From JAHIQC01 sp964565645 (GTDB taxonomy: Bacteria; Actinomycetota; Coriobacteriia; Anaerosomatales; JAHIQC01): DNA of 64,000 nt. Shown here in pieces: positions 1-8,549 of the stretch (position 1 is its first letter; each line of letters starts with the position of its first letter). The DNA lies in contig CAZMFQ010000006.1 in NCBI GenBank assembly GCA_964565645.1, positions 99,924 to 163,923 on the forward strand, read 5' to 3'. The translations under genes and the position numbers were made by a program. The notes under the pieces were generated by a model that was given only the letters and a program-made list of their open reading frames with translations, was not told the DNA's origin and did not search any database.

Positions 1-270
1 GTGCTCGGCTCCGTACCGCCCTATCGCTTCCAGCAAGGCCGGGGCCCGGTCCAGCCGATCGAGTCTCCTGAGCCCGAGTCCCACGTCGACGCGCCCGTGC
101 CGGTCGTCGACGAGACCGTGTCCCCCACGACGCCGGCCGCGGTGATCTCGGTACCCGCCCCCGCCGCGTCAGAGGACGATATCGACCTGTTGCTCATGAC
201 CGAGCTCGGCGCCGAGATGGTGGCCGAGCACCCGCACGACGCGGGCGAAGGAGAGGACGACGACCGATGA
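1..270 (+). CDS. dnaX: DNA polymerase III subunit gamma/tau, C-terminal tail (partial)
   Basis: The window opens inside this reading frame, so only the last 89 residues are visible and the GTG at position 1 is not the true start. The visible part is an acidic Pro/Val/Ala-rich tail ending in a run of Asp and Arg, with no catalytic motif. It is called dnaX purely from context: its TGA overlaps the ATG of ybaB (ATGA), and ybaB is followed by recR. dnaX-ybaB-recR is a widespread bacterial order. The tau tail of dnaX is poorly conserved, so the sequence itself neither confirms nor contradicts the call. Confidence 0.7.
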   Translation: MLGSVPPYRFQQGRGPVQPIESPEPESHVDAPVPVVDETVSPTTPAAVISVPAPAASEDDIDLLLMTELGAEMVAEHPHDAGEGEDDDR

Positions 271-581
271 AGCCGAACATGGGCAATCTCATGAAGCAGG
301 CCCAGAAGATGCAGGCCGATATGGCCCGCGTGCAGGACGAGCTCCGACTCGAGACCGTCGAGGCCTCTGCCGGCGGCGGCATGGTCAAGGTGACCATGTC
401 CGGAGACCTCATGGTCAAGAGCATCTCGATCGACCCGGCAGCGGTGGATCCAGATGACGTCGCCATGCTCGAGGACATCGTAGCGGCGGCCACGAACGAG
501 GCCTTGCGTCAGGCGCAGGAGCTCGCGGGCTCCAAGATGGCCGCCGTCACCGGGGGCATGAACATCCCGGGCCTGATGTAG
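267..581 (+). CDS. ybaB: YbaB/EbfC family nucleoid-associated protein
   Basis: This is a 104-residue protein of usual length for the YbaB/EbfC family, which are small dimeric DNA-binding proteins. The N-terminus is Met- and Gln-rich (MGNLMKQAQKMQADM), typical of the first long helix. It is followed by the glycine-rich turn SAGGGMVKVTMSG, a family signature, and a C-terminal helix with NEALRQAQEL. It overlaps the dnaX stop by ATGA and ends one base before recR, so the three genes are probably co-transcribed. Its precise role is unknown; it is usually linked to recombination and nucleoid organisation. Confidence 0.93.
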   Translation: MKPNMGNLMKQAQKMQADMARVQDELRLETVEASAGGGMVKVTMSGDLMVKSISIDPAAVDPDDVAMLEDIVAAATNEALRQAQELAGSKMAAVTGGMNIPGLM

Positions 582-582
582 C

Positions 583-1179
583 GTGCGCTACGCGGCTCCC
601 ATCGAGCGACTGCTCGACGAGCTCGAGCGCCTGCCGGGCATCGGCCCGAAGTCGGCGCAACGGCTCGCGTACCACATCCTGCGCTCCGACCCTCAGGACG
701 CGGCCCGCCTCGCCGAGTGCGTCCTCGAGGTGAAGCGCACCATCCACTTCTGTTCGCGCTGCTTCAACTTCGCGGAGGCGGATCTCTGTGCGATCTGCGC
801 GGATCCCGAGCGCGATTCCTCGGCCATCTGTGTGGTCGAGGAGCCGAGGGACCTCGCCGCCGTCGAGCGCACGGGTGAGTTCCGCGGGACCTACCACGTT
901 CTGCAGGGGGCGATCTCGCCGATCGACGGGATCGGCCCGGAGCAGTTGCGCGTGCACGAGCTGATCGCGCGGCTGGGTGACGGCGATGTCACCGAGGTGG
1001 TCATCGCGACCAACCCCAACGTCGAGGGCGAGACCACGGCGCTCTATCTGGCGCGGCTCATCAAGCCGCTCGGCATCCGGGTCACGCGCATCGCTTCCGG
1101 ACTGCCTGTGGGAGGAGACCTCGAGTACGCCGACGAAGTCACCCTGGGACGCGCGCTCGAAGCTCGTCGGGAGATGTGA
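583..1179 (+). CDS. recR: Recombination mediator protein RecR
   Basis: RecR (198 residues, normal length) acts with RecF/RecO to load RecA at gapped DNA during recombinational repair. The helix-hairpin-helix GIGPKSAQRLAYHIL lies near residue 20. The four-cysteine zinc finger follows (C57, C60, C69, C72), then a Toprim domain starting at ICVVEEPRD with the later motif TNPNVEGETTALYL. It starts with GTG one base after the ybaB stop, so it is probably translationally coupled. No strong terminator is seen downstream; the next 184 bases separate it from porC. Confidence 0.97.
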   Translation: MRYAAPIERLLDELERLPGIGPKSAQRLAYHILRSDPQDAARLAECVLEVKRTIHFCSRCFNFAEADLCAICADPERDSSAICVVEEPRDLAAVERTGEFRGTYHVLQGAISPIDGIGPEQLRVHELIARLGDGDVTEVVIATNPNVEGETTALYLARLIKPLGIRVTRIASGLPVGGDLEYADEVTLGRALEARREM

Positions 1180-1363
1180 CGCTCACCCTATTGCCAGAAG
1201 TTGCCTACCGCTCACCGATTTTCTCGCCCCGTTGACCGTCACAATGCAGCCGCACACCGCTCGCGCCCGCGTAATCTGTTGTGACCTGCCCGCCGCTTCA
1301 TGCACGAGCGACTAGCCTGGCGCGCTCGGTATGCGGGGGTCTCGAACGAGAAAGGGGTGTTCC

Positions 1364-1936
1364 ATGCAGCTGACGGAGATCCGTTGGCACGCGCGTGCCG
1401 GACAGGGTGCCGTCACGGCAGCCAAGGTCGTCGCCGAGACTGCGCTGTCCGCGGACCAGTACATGCAGGCCATGCCCGAGTACGGTCCCGAACGTATGGG
1501 TGCGCCGATCAAGGCGTTCACGCGTATCAGCGACAAGCCCATCGAGATCCACAACAACATCGAGTTCCCCGACGTTGTCATCGTGCTCGACGAGTCGCTG
1601 CTCGACGTCGTGGACGTCACCGAGGGCATCAAGCCCGACGGCGCCATCATCATCAACACCTGTTCGCCGGCCGCTGCCGTCAAGGAGGTGCTCGGCGTGG
1701 CGGACACCGTCCGCGTCGCATGTGTCGATGCGTCCGGCATCGCCCTCGACACGATCAAGCGCGATATTCCCAACACGCCGATCGTCGGCGCGTTCACCAG
1801 GATCACCGGCGTCATCGACATCGACGTCTTCAAGGGCCTTCTGGCCAAGAACCTCTCCAAGAAGTTCGGCCAGGAGATGATCGACGCGAACTTCGCGGCG
1901 GTCGACCGTGCATATCAGGAGGTGACGGTAGCGTGA
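1364..1936 (+). CDS. porC: Pyruvate:ferredoxin oxidoreductase, gamma subunit
   Basis: This is the gamma subunit (190 residues) of a four-subunit 2-oxoacid:ferredoxin oxidoreductase, which interconverts pyruvate and CoA with acetyl-CoA, CO2 and reduced ferredoxin. The N-terminal motif WHARAGQGAVTAAKVVAE is the conserved gamma-domain start, and YGPERMGAPIKAFTRIS is a further family block. The ATG at 1364 is preferred over one 33 bases upstream because it follows the purine-rich GAGAAAGGGG and begins exactly at the family consensus. The next gene overlaps by GTGA. The order gamma-delta-alpha-beta is classical for archaeal and bacterial por/vor operons. Confidence 0.93.
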   Translation: MQLTEIRWHARAGQGAVTAAKVVAETALSADQYMQAMPEYGPERMGAPIKAFTRISDKPIEIHNNIEFPDVVIVLDESLLDVVDVTEGIKPDGAIIINTCSPAAAVKEVLGVADTVRVACVDASGIALDTIKRDIPNTPIVGAFTRITGVIDIDVFKGLLAKNLSKKFGQEMIDANFAAVDRAYQEVTVA

Positions 1937-2271
1937 AGTGGGACATCTCCAAGATCAACGAGTGGACCGCCGAGGAGTTCCCTCGTGCGGCCGTGATCCC
2001 CGAGAGCGGCAACTCCGATGACTACAACGTCGGCGGCTGGCGCTCCGAGCGCCCCTACCGCGACGACGAGGTCTGCACGCAGTGCATGCTCTGCTGGATC
2101 TTCTGCCCGGACACGGCGGTCGTCGTCAAGGACGAGAAGGTCGTCGATTTCGATCTCGCTCACTGCAAGGGCTGCGGCATCTGCGCCAACGAGTGCCCGA
2201 CGAACCCCAAGTTCGGCAAGAGCGCAATAGAGATGGTGCCCGAGGGTTGCGAACTGCCGGGGGTGAAGTAG
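1933..2271 (+). CDS. porD: Pyruvate:ferredoxin oxidoreductase, delta (2[4Fe-4S]) subunit
   Basis: This 112-residue delta subunit carries electrons from the catalytic subunits to ferredoxin. Two CxxCxxCxxxCP motifs are visible (C48/C51/C54/C58 and C78/C81/C84/C88), each sufficient for one [4Fe-4S] cluster. The start is GTG at 1933, overlapping the porC stop and preceded by AGGAGGTGACGG. The N-terminal SKINEWTAEEFPRAAVI segment is typical of PorD/VorD. It is followed three bases later by porA. Confidence 0.95.
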   Translation: MKWDISKINEWTAEEFPRAAVIPESGNSDDYNVGGWRSERPYRDDEVCTQCMLCWIFCPDTAVVVKDEKVVDFDLAHCKGCGICANECPTNPKFGKSAIEMVPEGCELPGVK

Positions 2272-2274
2272 CAG

Positions 2275-3462
2275 ATGGCCGATCAGAAGACCGTGGCCTC
2301 CACCGGCAACGTGCTCGTCGCCGAGGCGATGCGCCAGTGCAAGCCGGATGTCATGGCTGCGTACCCGATCACACCTCAGACGACCATCGTCGAGGAGTTC
2401 GCGAAGTTCGTCGCGCAGGGACGCTGCCACACCGAGTACGTGACCGTCGAATCCGAGCATTCCGCGATGAGCGCCTGTGTCGGCGCTTCCGCCGCCGGCG
2501 CCCGCGTCATGACCGCGACCTGCTCCCAGGGCCTCGCCCTGATGTGGGAGGAGCTCTACATCGCCGCCGGCATGCGCCTGCCGATCGTCATGGCCAACGC
2601 CAACCGTGCGCTGTCCGCGCCGATCAACATCCACTGCGACCACTCAGACATCATGGGCGCCCGTGACGCCGGCTGGGTCATCCTCTTTGCCGAGGACGCG
2701 CAGGAGGCCTACGACAACACCATCATGTCCGTGCGCATCGCCGAGCACCCCGACGTGCTCCTGCCGGTCATGACCTGCCTCGACGGCTTCATCACCACGC
2801 ACTCGATCGACCGCGCACAGGTCATGGATGACGAGTCCGTCGCCGCGTTCGTGGGCGAGTATGTCCCGAGCTACGCGCTCCTCGACCTCGAGAACCCCTC
2901 GAGCCACGGCAACTTCTCCGGGCTCGGCGGTCCGTACTTCGAGTTCAAGAAGCAGCAGCGCATGGCCATCGAGGCCTCCCGCGCCGTCATCAACTCCGTC
3001 GGCAAGGAGTTCTCGGAACTCTCCGGGCGCCCCTTCGACGTCGTCGACGGCTGGGGCATGGAGGACGCCGAGGTCGCCATCGTGGTCATCGGCTCGAGCG
3101 CCGGAAACGCGCGTCACGTGGCGCGCCAGCTGCGCGAGAAGGGCGTCAAGGCCGGGGTTCTCAAGATCCGCGTCTACCGACCCTTCCCCGCCGAAGAAGT
3201 GCGCGCGGCGCTTTCCGGCGTCAAGGCCATCGCGGTGCTCGACCGCTCCGAGAGCTTCGGGGCCGAGGGCGGACCGCTGTTCCTGGAGGTCCGCAGCGCG
3301 CTGTACGACTCCTCGGAGAAGGTCCCGGTCGTCAATTACATCTACGGCCTGGGCGGCAGCGACGTGAAACTCGAGCTCATCGACCGCGTCTACTCCGACC
3401 TGACCGACATCGCATCAGGATCCATGGCCCCGTTCGGCATGACCTACCTCGGAACCCGATAG
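2275..3462 (+). CDS. porA: Pyruvate:ferredoxin oxidoreductase, alpha subunit
   Basis: The alpha subunit (395 residues) contributes the pyrimidine-binding half of the thiamine diphosphate site. The family motif AYPITPQTTIVEEF is present near residue 30, and ESEHSAMSACVGASAAGAR carries the conserved glutamate region. The C-terminal half has the transketolase-C type segment VGVLKIRVYRPFP-like (here KAGVLKIRVYRPFPAEEV). YPITPQT and overall length favour pyruvate over branched-chain 2-oxoacids as substrate, but substrate choice cannot be proved from sequence alone. Confidence 0.93.
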   Translation: MADQKTVASTGNVLVAEAMRQCKPDVMAAYPITPQTTIVEEFAKFVAQGRCHTEYVTVESEHSAMSACVGASAAGARVMTATCSQGLALMWEELYIAAGMRLPIVMANANRALSAPINIHCDHSDIMGARDAGWVILFAEDAQEAYDNTIMSVRIAEHPDVLLPVMTCLDGFITTHSIDRAQVMDDESVAAFVGEYVPSYALLDLENPSSHGNFSGLGGPYFEFKKQQRMAIEASRAVINSVGKEFSELSGRPFDVVDGWGMEDAEVAIVVIGSSAGNARHVARQLREKGVKAGVLKIRVYRPFPAEEVRAALSGVKAIAVLDRSESFGAEGGPLFLEVRSALYDSSEKVPVVNYIYGLGGSDVKLELIDRVYSDLTDIASGSMAPFGMTYLGTR

Positions 3463-3473
3463 GAGGGACGCAG

Positions 3474-4403
3474 ATGGCAACGCTCAAGGAGCTCACTCAC
3501 ACTCCGGACCGCCTCGCCGGTGGTCACCGTTTGTGCGCCGGCTGCGGCGCCTCCATCGCGGTGCGCCAGATACTGCTGGCCGCAGGCGAGAATCCCGTCG
3601 TGGCCGGTTGCGCCACCGGATGCCTCGAGGTCTCGACCACGATCTACCCCTACTCGTCGTGGCGGACCCCGTTCATCCACAACGCTTTCGAGAACTCCGC
3701 TGCGACCGTGTCCGGCGTCGAGGCCGCGTTCAAGGGTCTTCAGCGCGCGGGCAAGATCCCGGCGGACAAGAAGGTCAAGTTCGTCGCGTTCGGTGGCGAC
3801 GGCGGCACCTACGATATCGGCCTGCAGTCGCTCTCCGGCGCCATGGAGCGCGGACACGACATGGTCTACGTCTGCTACGACAACGGTGCGTACATGAACA
3901 CCGGCATCCAGCGCTCCTCGGCCACCCCGATGGGCGCCTGGGCCACGACCTCCGAGGTCGGCAAGGCGCAGCAGGGCAAGGTCCAGCGCCGAAAGGACCT
4001 CACCTCGATCATCGCCGACCACGGCGTACCGTATGCCGCGCAGGCTTCGGTGAGCCACTGGAAGGACCTGACCTCCAAGGCCGAGAAGGCGTTCTCGGTC
4101 GACGGGCCGGCGTTCCTCAACGTGCTGTCGCCCTGTCCCCGCGGCTGGCGCACTCTGCCCAACCAGTCCATCGCGCTCGCCAAAGCCGGCGTTCAGACCG
4201 GATTCTGGCCGCTGTTCGAGGTCGAGGACGGCGTGTGGCGTCAGACCGTGAAGGTCCCCGCGCGCAAGCCCATCGAGGAGTTCATGAAGCCGCAGGGTCG
4301 CTTCAAGCACCTGTTCGCGCCCGGCAACGAGGCGCTTCTCGAGGCGATCCAGGCCGAGGTCGATCGCTACTGGGACTACATCCAGGGTCGCTGCGGCGAG
4401 TAG
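3474..4403 (+). CDS. porB: Pyruvate:ferredoxin oxidoreductase, beta subunit
   Basis: The beta subunit (309 residues) binds the thiamine diphosphate pyrophosphate and one [4Fe-4S] cluster. HRLCAGCGA (C21, C24), GCATGC (C46, C50) and a late CPRGW supply candidate cluster cysteines. The thiamine motif GDGGTYDIG begins near residue 108, and the conserved block CYDNGAYMNTGIQRSSATP follows. A good SD (GGAGGG) precedes the ATG. A strong GC hairpin just after the stop ends the operon. Confidence 0.95.
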   Translation: MATLKELTHTPDRLAGGHRLCAGCGASIAVRQILLAAGENPVVAGCATGCLEVSTTIYPYSSWRTPFIHNAFENSAATVSGVEAAFKGLQRAGKIPADKKVKFVAFGGDGGTYDIGLQSLSGAMERGHDMVYVCYDNGAYMNTGIQRSSATPMGAWATTSEVGKAQQGKVQRRKDLTSIIADHGVPYAAQASVSHWKDLTSKAEKAFSVDGPAFLNVLSPCPRGWRTLPNQSIALAKAGVQTGFWPLFEVEDGVWRQTVKVPARKPIEEFMKPQGRFKHLFAPGNEALLEAIQAEVDRYWDYIQGRCGE

Positions 4404-4428
4404 TCGTATCGTCAACGCTTGAACCACA

Positions 4429-4458
4429 CGGGGCTCCCGCCACGCGGCGGGGGCCCCG
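4429..4458 (+). terminator. Hairpin terminator after porCDAB
   Basis: A 13-base stem (CGGGGCTCCCGCC with GGCGGGGGCCCCG, one G-T pair) closes a four-base loop ACGC. It lies 25 bases after the porB stop and is followed by TTCGTGT. The T-tract is weak, as is usual in this GC-rich genome. Confidence 0.7.
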
Positions 4459-4484
4459 TTCGTGTCCCGAGCCGCGCGTGCTGG

Positions 4485-4493
4485 TGCTAGAAT
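4485..4493 (+). promoter_or_regulatory. Extended -10 promoter element upstream of the HD-GYP gene
   Basis: TGC-TAGAAT fits an extended -10 box. It lies just after the por terminator and about 80 bases before the phosphodiesterase ATG. No convincing -35 is visible. The same TGC-TANANT pattern recurs upstream of lysC, queT and nikR. Confidence 0.5.
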
Positions 4494-4538
4494 CGGTTCG
4501 TCCGTGCCGGCAATGGTCTTTCAACGGAGGCTACTCGC

Positions 4539-4580
4539 GTGTCCGTCACCTCCTGCCCGATCACGAGCCCGCGATGCTGA
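4539..4580 (+). CDS. Possible 13-codon leader ORF ahead of the HD-GYP gene
   Basis: A strong SD (GGAGG at 4526-4530) stands 8 bases before a GTG that opens a 13-codon frame ending in TGA at 4578-4580. That stop overlaps the ATG of the phosphodiesterase gene (ATGCTGA). The larger gene has no good SD of its own, so translation might reach it by coupling from this short frame. It could equally be a chance arrangement, and no conserved peptide is recognised. Confidence 0.3.
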   Translation: MSVTSCPITSPRC

Positions 4581-7126
4581 CGCGCGTATTCGGCAGGCGC
4601 CTGTACAACCAGATCGTGGTGCCGCTCGTGCTGGCTTCGATAGTCGTCGGAGTGGTGGCCACGGGCGTCGCACTCTTCTTCCTGGGGACCCTCACGGACG
4701 GATGGGTCGACGAGGTCGCCGCGGGCGCCGTCCAGAACCTCGAATCCCGGTTCGACTCCCGTGCCACGAACATGCTTCGTGTCGCCTCACTGGCGGCGTC
4801 CGACGCGCATCTGCGAGAGTCGCTCGCGGCTGGCAACGAGTCAGCAGCGGCCGCCGCGCTCACCAAGAACAACGAGAGTCTCGACTTCGACGCGCTGGTC
4901 GTCTTGGACGGGCGGGGGGATCCCATCGCCAAGGTCGGACGCATGGCGGTGCCGCCCGGCACCGACCTCCTCGGCGGTGTGCCCTCCAGCGTCAGTGAAC
5001 TGTCCAAGCCGCATGTGACGTTCCTGCCCATCGGCAACGCCATGACCATGACCGCGGCGCAGCCCATCACCGTCGGTCAGCAGACCTACGCTCTGGCGAT
5101 CGTGCAGCGGGTCGACAACGAGTTCCTCACCGGGATCGCGGGCGGGACCGGGGAGGCCTTCGCGCTCTACGCCTCCGACGGTCGTCGCCTCGCGCACACC
5201 GTGGCCGCCGGCGGCCTTCCCTCACGGAGCCTTGCCGCCCTCGACGAGGCGCTCAGGGTCGCCAATGCGTCCATGTCCAAGGCCGTCAAGGACGCCGAGT
5301 CCGGTCCGGGCCGATCCACCCTCGAGGTCGGCGATGACAAGTACCAGGTGCGCGCCGAGAAGTTCGGGCTTTCCGCCGACCCCGTCGGTCGCAACTACGT
5401 CTATCTCGCCACGGTCGTGAGCCGTCAGGTCAGTGATCAGGCCAGGAGCACGACGACCAACCTCATCATGATGTGGTCGATCATCGCAGTGTTGTCGCTC
5501 GCGGGCCTCGGGGGCTGGGTCGCCCGGCGCGTGTCGGACCCCCTGGTCGCGCTCACCGCGGGTGCACGCCGGATCCGCGACGGCGATTTCTCCGCCAAGA
5601 TCAGGGTGAGTGGCGTGAACGAGATCTCCGACCTCGCGGGCACGTTCAACCAGATGACGGACTCCCTTCGGGACAGAAGCGAGTCGCTCACCAAGAAGGT
5701 CCTCGAACTCGCGACGCTCTACGAGATGAGCCGCGCGCTCGGGGCCACGCTCGAGATGGAGACTCTGCTGGAGTCCGTGCTCGATTCGGCGTTGCGGATC
5801 TTCGGCGTGGATTCGGGCTATGTCACGCTTCGCGATCGCGACAGCGGGGACCTGGCGATCCGCGCATGGAGAGGCGGCGCGGCGGCCCAGCGGGACGACG
5901 AAGCCCTGCGCAACTCGATGTCGCAGTGGGTCATCCGCGAAGGGCGGCCGCTGATCTTCAACCCGCCCAAGGACCCGCGCGAGGCGCGCGTCGACGAGGT
6001 CACCGGCGCCTCGGCCGCGCTGTGCGTCCCGCTCATCTCCGGCGAGGGCACGCTGGGCTCGATCACCGTGGGAAGCCACGATCCGTCGTTCCGGTTCACG
6101 AGCGATGACGTGCGGCTGTTGTCGACGATCGCGAACCACGTGACCATCGCCGTCGGCAACATCGAGCTCTTCTCGAGCCTGCAGGACGCGTATCTGTCGA
6201 CCGTCCGCTCACTTGCGGCCGCCGTCGACGCCAAGGACCCCTACACACGCGGTCATTCCGAGCGGGTCGCGACGTTCGCCGTGCAGATCGCCGATGAGAT
6301 GGAACTCTCCCACGAGCAGCGCATCGCGCTCGAGATGGCCGCGTACCTGCACGACATCGGCAAGATCGGCGTGCGCGAGGAGATCCTGCTCAAGCCGGGC
6401 CGGTTGACCGAAGCGGAGATGGGCGAGATGCGCCATCACCCGCTCATCGGCGCCAACATCCTCAAGCCTGTCGGCTTCCCGTGGCCGATCACGCCGGTCG
6501 TGCGCCATCATCACGAGGCTTGGGACGGCACGGGGTACCCCGCGGGGCTCAAAGGCGAGGAGATCCCGCTTCTGGCCCGCATCCTCACCGTCGCCGACGC
6601 CTACGAGGCCATGATCGCGGACCGGCCGTACCGAAAAGGACGCACGACCGAGGACGCCATCGAGGAACTCGAGCGCTGCGCCGGGGAGCAGTTCGATGAG
6701 CGCATCGTCGGCGCGTTCGTGCGCAAGCTCTCTCAGGCCGATGAGATCGTGCCGGACACCGCCATCTCCACCGAGGACGTCCATCCCGACGAAGTCCAGG
6801 CGATCTTCGTGGCGCTCGCCGAGGGCATGCTCACGAGCTTCAGGCGCCTCGGCGGACCACGCCTGGCCTCCAACGTCGAACGCGATCTCAACGACTTCTT
6901 CGCAGCCGAGGAGATCCCGTTCCTGATCACCCAGGGCGGGATGTCGATCACGTCCGAGGATCGGACGTGTTCGGTGGCGCAGATGCAGGTCGCGCTCAAG
7001 CGCATGGACGAGACGATGGGGCACATGTCAGGGGCCTCGCTCGTCGACCACTTCTACGCCGATGCAGCGGCCGGTCTGTCTGAGCGCATGCGGCTCCTCG
7101 CACTCTCGCTCGGCTTCCTCCGATAG
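4574..7126 (+). CDS. Membrane-bound HAMP-GAF-HD-GYP c-di-GMP phosphodiesterase
   Basis: This 850-residue sensor enzyme should hydrolyse c-di-GMP. A transmembrane helix lies at about residues 14-38, followed by a roughly 260-residue extracytoplasmic sensor region and a second helix near 297-315. HAMP, a GAF domain (about 380-540) and HD-GYP follow. The catalytic signatures HDIGK (about residue 593) and HHHEAWDGTGYP (about 645) are intact, so activity is expected. About 120 residues after HD-GYP form an extra C-terminal domain I do not recognise. The frame is open far upstream through porB, but the ATG at 4574 is the first start giving a sensible membrane N-terminus. Upstream SD is weak; see the leader ORF. 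Confidence 0.9.
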   Translation: MLTRVFGRRLYNQIVVPLVLASIVVGVVATGVALFFLGTLTDGWVDEVAAGAVQNLESRFDSRATNMLRVASLAASDAHLRESLAAGNESAAAAALTKNNESLDFDALVVLDGRGDPIAKVGRMAVPPGTDLLGGVPSSVSELSKPHVTFLPIGNAMTMTAAQPITVGQQTYALAIVQRVDNEFLTGIAGGTGEAFALYASDGRRLAHTVAAGGLPSRSLAALDEALRVANASMSKAVKDAESGPGRSTLEVGDDKYQVRAEKFGLSADPVGRNYVYLATVVSRQVSDQARSTTTNLIMMWSIIAVLSLAGLGGWVARRVSDPLVALTAGARRIRDGDFSAKIRVSGVNEISDLAGTFNQMTDSLRDRSESLTKKVLELATLYEMSRALGATLEMETLLESVLDSALRIFGVDSGYVTLRDRDSGDLAIRAWRGGAAAQRDDEALRNSMSQWVIREGRPLIFNPPKDPREARVDEVTGASAALCVPLISGEGTLGSITVGSHDPSFRFTSDDVRLLSTIANHVTIAVGNIELFSSLQDAYLSTVRSLAAAVDAKDPYTRGHSERVATFAVQIADEMELSHEQRIALEMAAYLHDIGKIGVREEILLKPGRLTEAEMGEMRHHPLIGANILKPVGFPWPITPVVRHHHEAWDGTGYPAGLKGEEIPLLARILTVADAYEAMIADRPYRKGRTTEDAIEELERCAGEQFDERIVGAFVRKLSQADEIVPDTAISTEDVHPDEVQAIFVALAEGMLTSFRRLGGPRLASNVERDLNDFFAAEEIPFLITQGGMSITSEDRTCSVAQMQVALKRMDETMGHMSGASLVDHFYADAAAGLSERMRLLALSLGFLR

Positions 7127-7223
7127 CGGCGCTCGATCCGCTCGTCATCGCGAGGCGCCGCCCGCTCCACCCCGCTCTCGTGACGAGTGGTATACGTGCT
7201 GCTCGCACGAGGGCCGTCGATGC

Positions 7224-7262
7224 TACACTATGGCGCAACCCGGGGCCGGTCCGTGCCCGGGT
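7224..7262 (+). promoter_or_regulatory. lysC promoter -10 element and leader hairpin
   Basis: TGC-TACACT (TACACT at 7224-7229) is a good extended -10. Between it and the lysC start lies a hairpin whose arms ACCCGGG (7238-7244) and CCCGGGT (7256-7262) are perfectly complementary. No lysine riboswitch consensus was recognised in the short leader. Confidence 0.45.
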
Positions 7263-7289
7263 CGTTCACCGTCTAGGCGCGGAGGCCCG

Positions 7290-8549
7290 ATGGCGCTGGT
7301 AGTGACAAAGTTCGGAGGCAGTTCGGTCGGCAGTACCGACCGGATCATGAACGTCGCCCGGCGGCTCGTCGCACGCAAAGAGGCGGGCGACAGCGTCGTG
7401 GCCGTCCTGTCGGCCATGGGCGACGTGACCGACGAGCTCGTCGGTCTTGCGGCCGCCATCTCCTCCAATCCGCCCGAGCGCGAGATGGACATGCTGCTCG
7501 CGACCGGTGAGCAGGTCTCGATCGCTCTGCTTGCGATGGCCATCCACTCGCTCGGACACGACGCGGTCTCGTTCACCGGCCCGCAGGTCGGGATCATGAC
7601 CGACCCTGTGCACACGAAGGCCAAGATCACCGAGGTCAAGGCCGACCGGGCGCGCGAAGCGCTCGCGCAGGGCAAGATCGTGATCGTGGCCGGCTTCCAG
7701 GGCATGACCCCCGACGGCACCATCACGACCCTGGGTCGGGGCGGCTCGGACACCACCGCCGTGGCCGTGGCCGCGGGAGTCGGCGCCGACGTCTGCGAGA
7801 TCTTCACCGATGTCGACGGCGTGTACACCGCCGACCCCCGCATCGTGCCCGCCGCGAGCAAGATCGAGGTGATCTCCTACGACGAGATGCTCGAGATGGC
7901 GGCGAGCGGGGCCGGAGTGCTCCAGTTGCGCAGCGTCGAGTTCGCCCGGAGCCACGGAGTGGTCATCCACTGCCGCTCCAGTTTCAACGACAACCCCGGC
8001 ACCATAGTCAAGGAGGCCGATGAGACCATGGAACAGGCCATCATCTCAGGAGTCACGCACGACACGTCCGAGGCCAAGATCACCATCCGCGACGTGCCGG
8101 ATCAGCCGGGTGTGGCGGCCGACGTCTTCACCCGGATGGCCGAGGCGAACGTCAACGTCGACATGATCATCCAGAACGTGTCCGAGGACGGCACCACCGA
8201 CATCTCGTTCACCTCGCCCAAGACCGACCTGGCTCGCGCACGCGCGGCCGCGGAGGCGGTCGTTGAGGCTCTCGGGGCACGCGACTGGTCAGTTGACGAG
8301 TCGATCGCCAAGGTCTCCCTCGTGGGAGCGGGCATGAAGACGCACCCCGGCGTGGCCGCGCAGATGTTCCGCTGCCTTGCCGACGCGGGCGTGAACATCG
8401 ACCTCATCTCAACATCTTCGATCCGCATATCGTGCGTCGTCGAGGGCGACAAGGTCGCCGACGCCGTTCGCGCGCTCCACACGAGCTTCGGACTGGACAG
8501 CGGCGCGGTCACCGCAGAGGTGGCGCCGGGTTGCGGGGAGGCACTCTGA
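7290..8549 (+). CDS. lysC: Aspartate kinase
   Basis: This enzyme (419 residues) phosphorylates aspartate, the first step towards lysine, threonine, methionine and diaminopimelate. The N-terminal KFGGSSVGS motif, the block FTDVDGVYTADPRIV and two C-terminal ACT domains (starting near ITIRDVPDQPGVAADVF and VSLVGAGMKTHPGVAAQMF) are all visible. The ACT pair implies feedback inhibition by end-product amino acids. The ATG at 7290 follows GCGGAGG; the frame stays open upstream but without family similarity. Its TGA overlaps the asd start (TGATG), so the pair forms one operon. Confidence 0.97.
   Translation: MALVVTKFGGSSVGSTDRIMNVARRLVARKEAGDSVVAVLSAMGDVTDELVGLAAAISSNPPEREMDMLLATGEQVSIALLAMAIHSLGHDAVSFTGPQVGIMTDPVHTKAKITEVKADRAREALAQGKIVIVAGFQGMTPDGTITTLGRGGSDTTAVAVAAGVGADVCEIFTDVDGVYTADPRIVPAASKIEVISYDEMLEMAASGAGVLQLRSVEFARSHGVVIHCRSSFNDNPGTIVKEADETMEQAIISGVTHDTSEAKITIRDVPDQPGVAADVFTRMAEANVNVDMIIQNVSEDGTTDISFTSPKTDLARARAAAEAVVEALGARDWSVDESIAKVSLVGAGMKTHPGVAAQMFRCLADAGVNIDLISTSSIRISCVVEGDKVADAVRALHTSFGLDSGAVTAEVAPGCGEAL

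Noticed and set aside
1180..1363. Promoter or RNA gene between recR and porC
   Set aside because: TAATCT near 1271 is -10-like, but no -35 or stable structure supports it. A por promoter must lie here, but I cannot place it.
3533..4573. Long upstream extension of the HD-GYP frame through porB
   Set aside because: The frame is open, but porB is clearly coded in another frame here and the extension lacks any family similarity. The real N-terminus is the membrane helix starting at 4574.
7130..7289. Lysine riboswitch before lysC
   Set aside because: The leader after the -10 box is only about 55 bases and carries one simple hairpin, far short of the lysine aptamer.
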